DNA from: Flavobacteriaceae bacterium
GTDB taxonomy: Bacteria > Bacteroidota > Bacteroidia > Flavobacteriales > Flavobacteriaceae
NCBI GenBank assembly: GCA_018402135.1
Contig: JAGYJF010000004.1
Coordinates: 1-64,000 of the forward strand
Direction of reading: 5' to 3'
DNA length: 64,000 nt
The stretch's first letter is position 1. Every line of letters starts with the position of its first letter. A program made the translations under genes and the position numbers. Under the pieces are notes generated by a model, which was not told where the DNA came from, made no database searches, and was given only the letters and a program-made list of their open reading frames with translations. Of the stretch, positions 63,079-64,000 are shown in pieces.

Positions 63079-64000
<922 letters not shown>

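Overview
This 64 kb window is from the chromosome of an AT-rich member of the Bacteroidota, most likely a marine Flavobacteriaceae. The evidence is the gene families (DUF6090, DUF2853, DUF2490, DUF6705, CvfB, EttA, a CarboxypepD_reg/TonB-plug/VWA protein), a complete set of men genes apart from menH and menG, and promoters of the Bacteroidetes TTG-N19-TAnnTTTG type.

Region 1 (1-12145) is an accessory cassette array. Six short cassettes, all read rightward, hold a DUF6090 membrane protein, a small lipoprotein, three HigB/RelE-HigA toxin-antitoxin pairs, and a lipoprotein plus secreted-protein pair. They are separated by seven long imperfect palindromes laid out like integron attC sites. In all five cassettes with both ends intact, the first 11-16 bases are complementary to the last bases before the next palindrome. 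This is what an integron predicts, because the cassette head and tail form one core site in the circular cassette. No integrase is visible, so this looks like a cluster of attC-like sites without an integrase, or an unnamed cassette system built on the same logic. Two nearly identical IS1182-type elements, the end of a third at position 1, and a group II intron sit inside or against these palindromes, all on the minus strand.

Region 2 (12253-25778) is ordinary chromosome: histidine degradation (hutI, hutG), a GNAT acetyltransferase, a secreted metallo-beta-lactamase-fold protein, a second and different IS1182-type element, the translation factor ettA, a DMT transporter, the agmatine-to-putrescine pair aguB-aguA, a pirin, and an FMN reductase-MarR pair.

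Region 3 (25949-33538) holds an acyl-CoA carboxylase beta subunit, two tandem secreted paralogues of unknown function, an M24 peptidase, and a large VWA lipoprotein-like protein followed by a degenerate VWA paralogue.

Region 4 (33630-48173) is the menaquinone locus on the minus strand: menF, a hotdog thioesterase, menD, DUF2853, cvfB, menB, menA, UPF0173, menC, a CPBP protease and menE. A desaturase-SDR pair lies inside it on the plus strand. menH and menG are not evident.

Region 5 (48410-64000) has YheT, a YifB/ComM ATPase, DUF2891, a lipoprotein frameshifted at its end, an operon of an atypical Nramp-like transporter with the 5-oxoprolinase genes pxpABC, a sensor kinase without a regulator, an RluA pseudouridine synthase, panB, sdaA, a collagen-like lipoprotein, and the start of dnaK behind two perfect palindromes and a sigma54-like motif.
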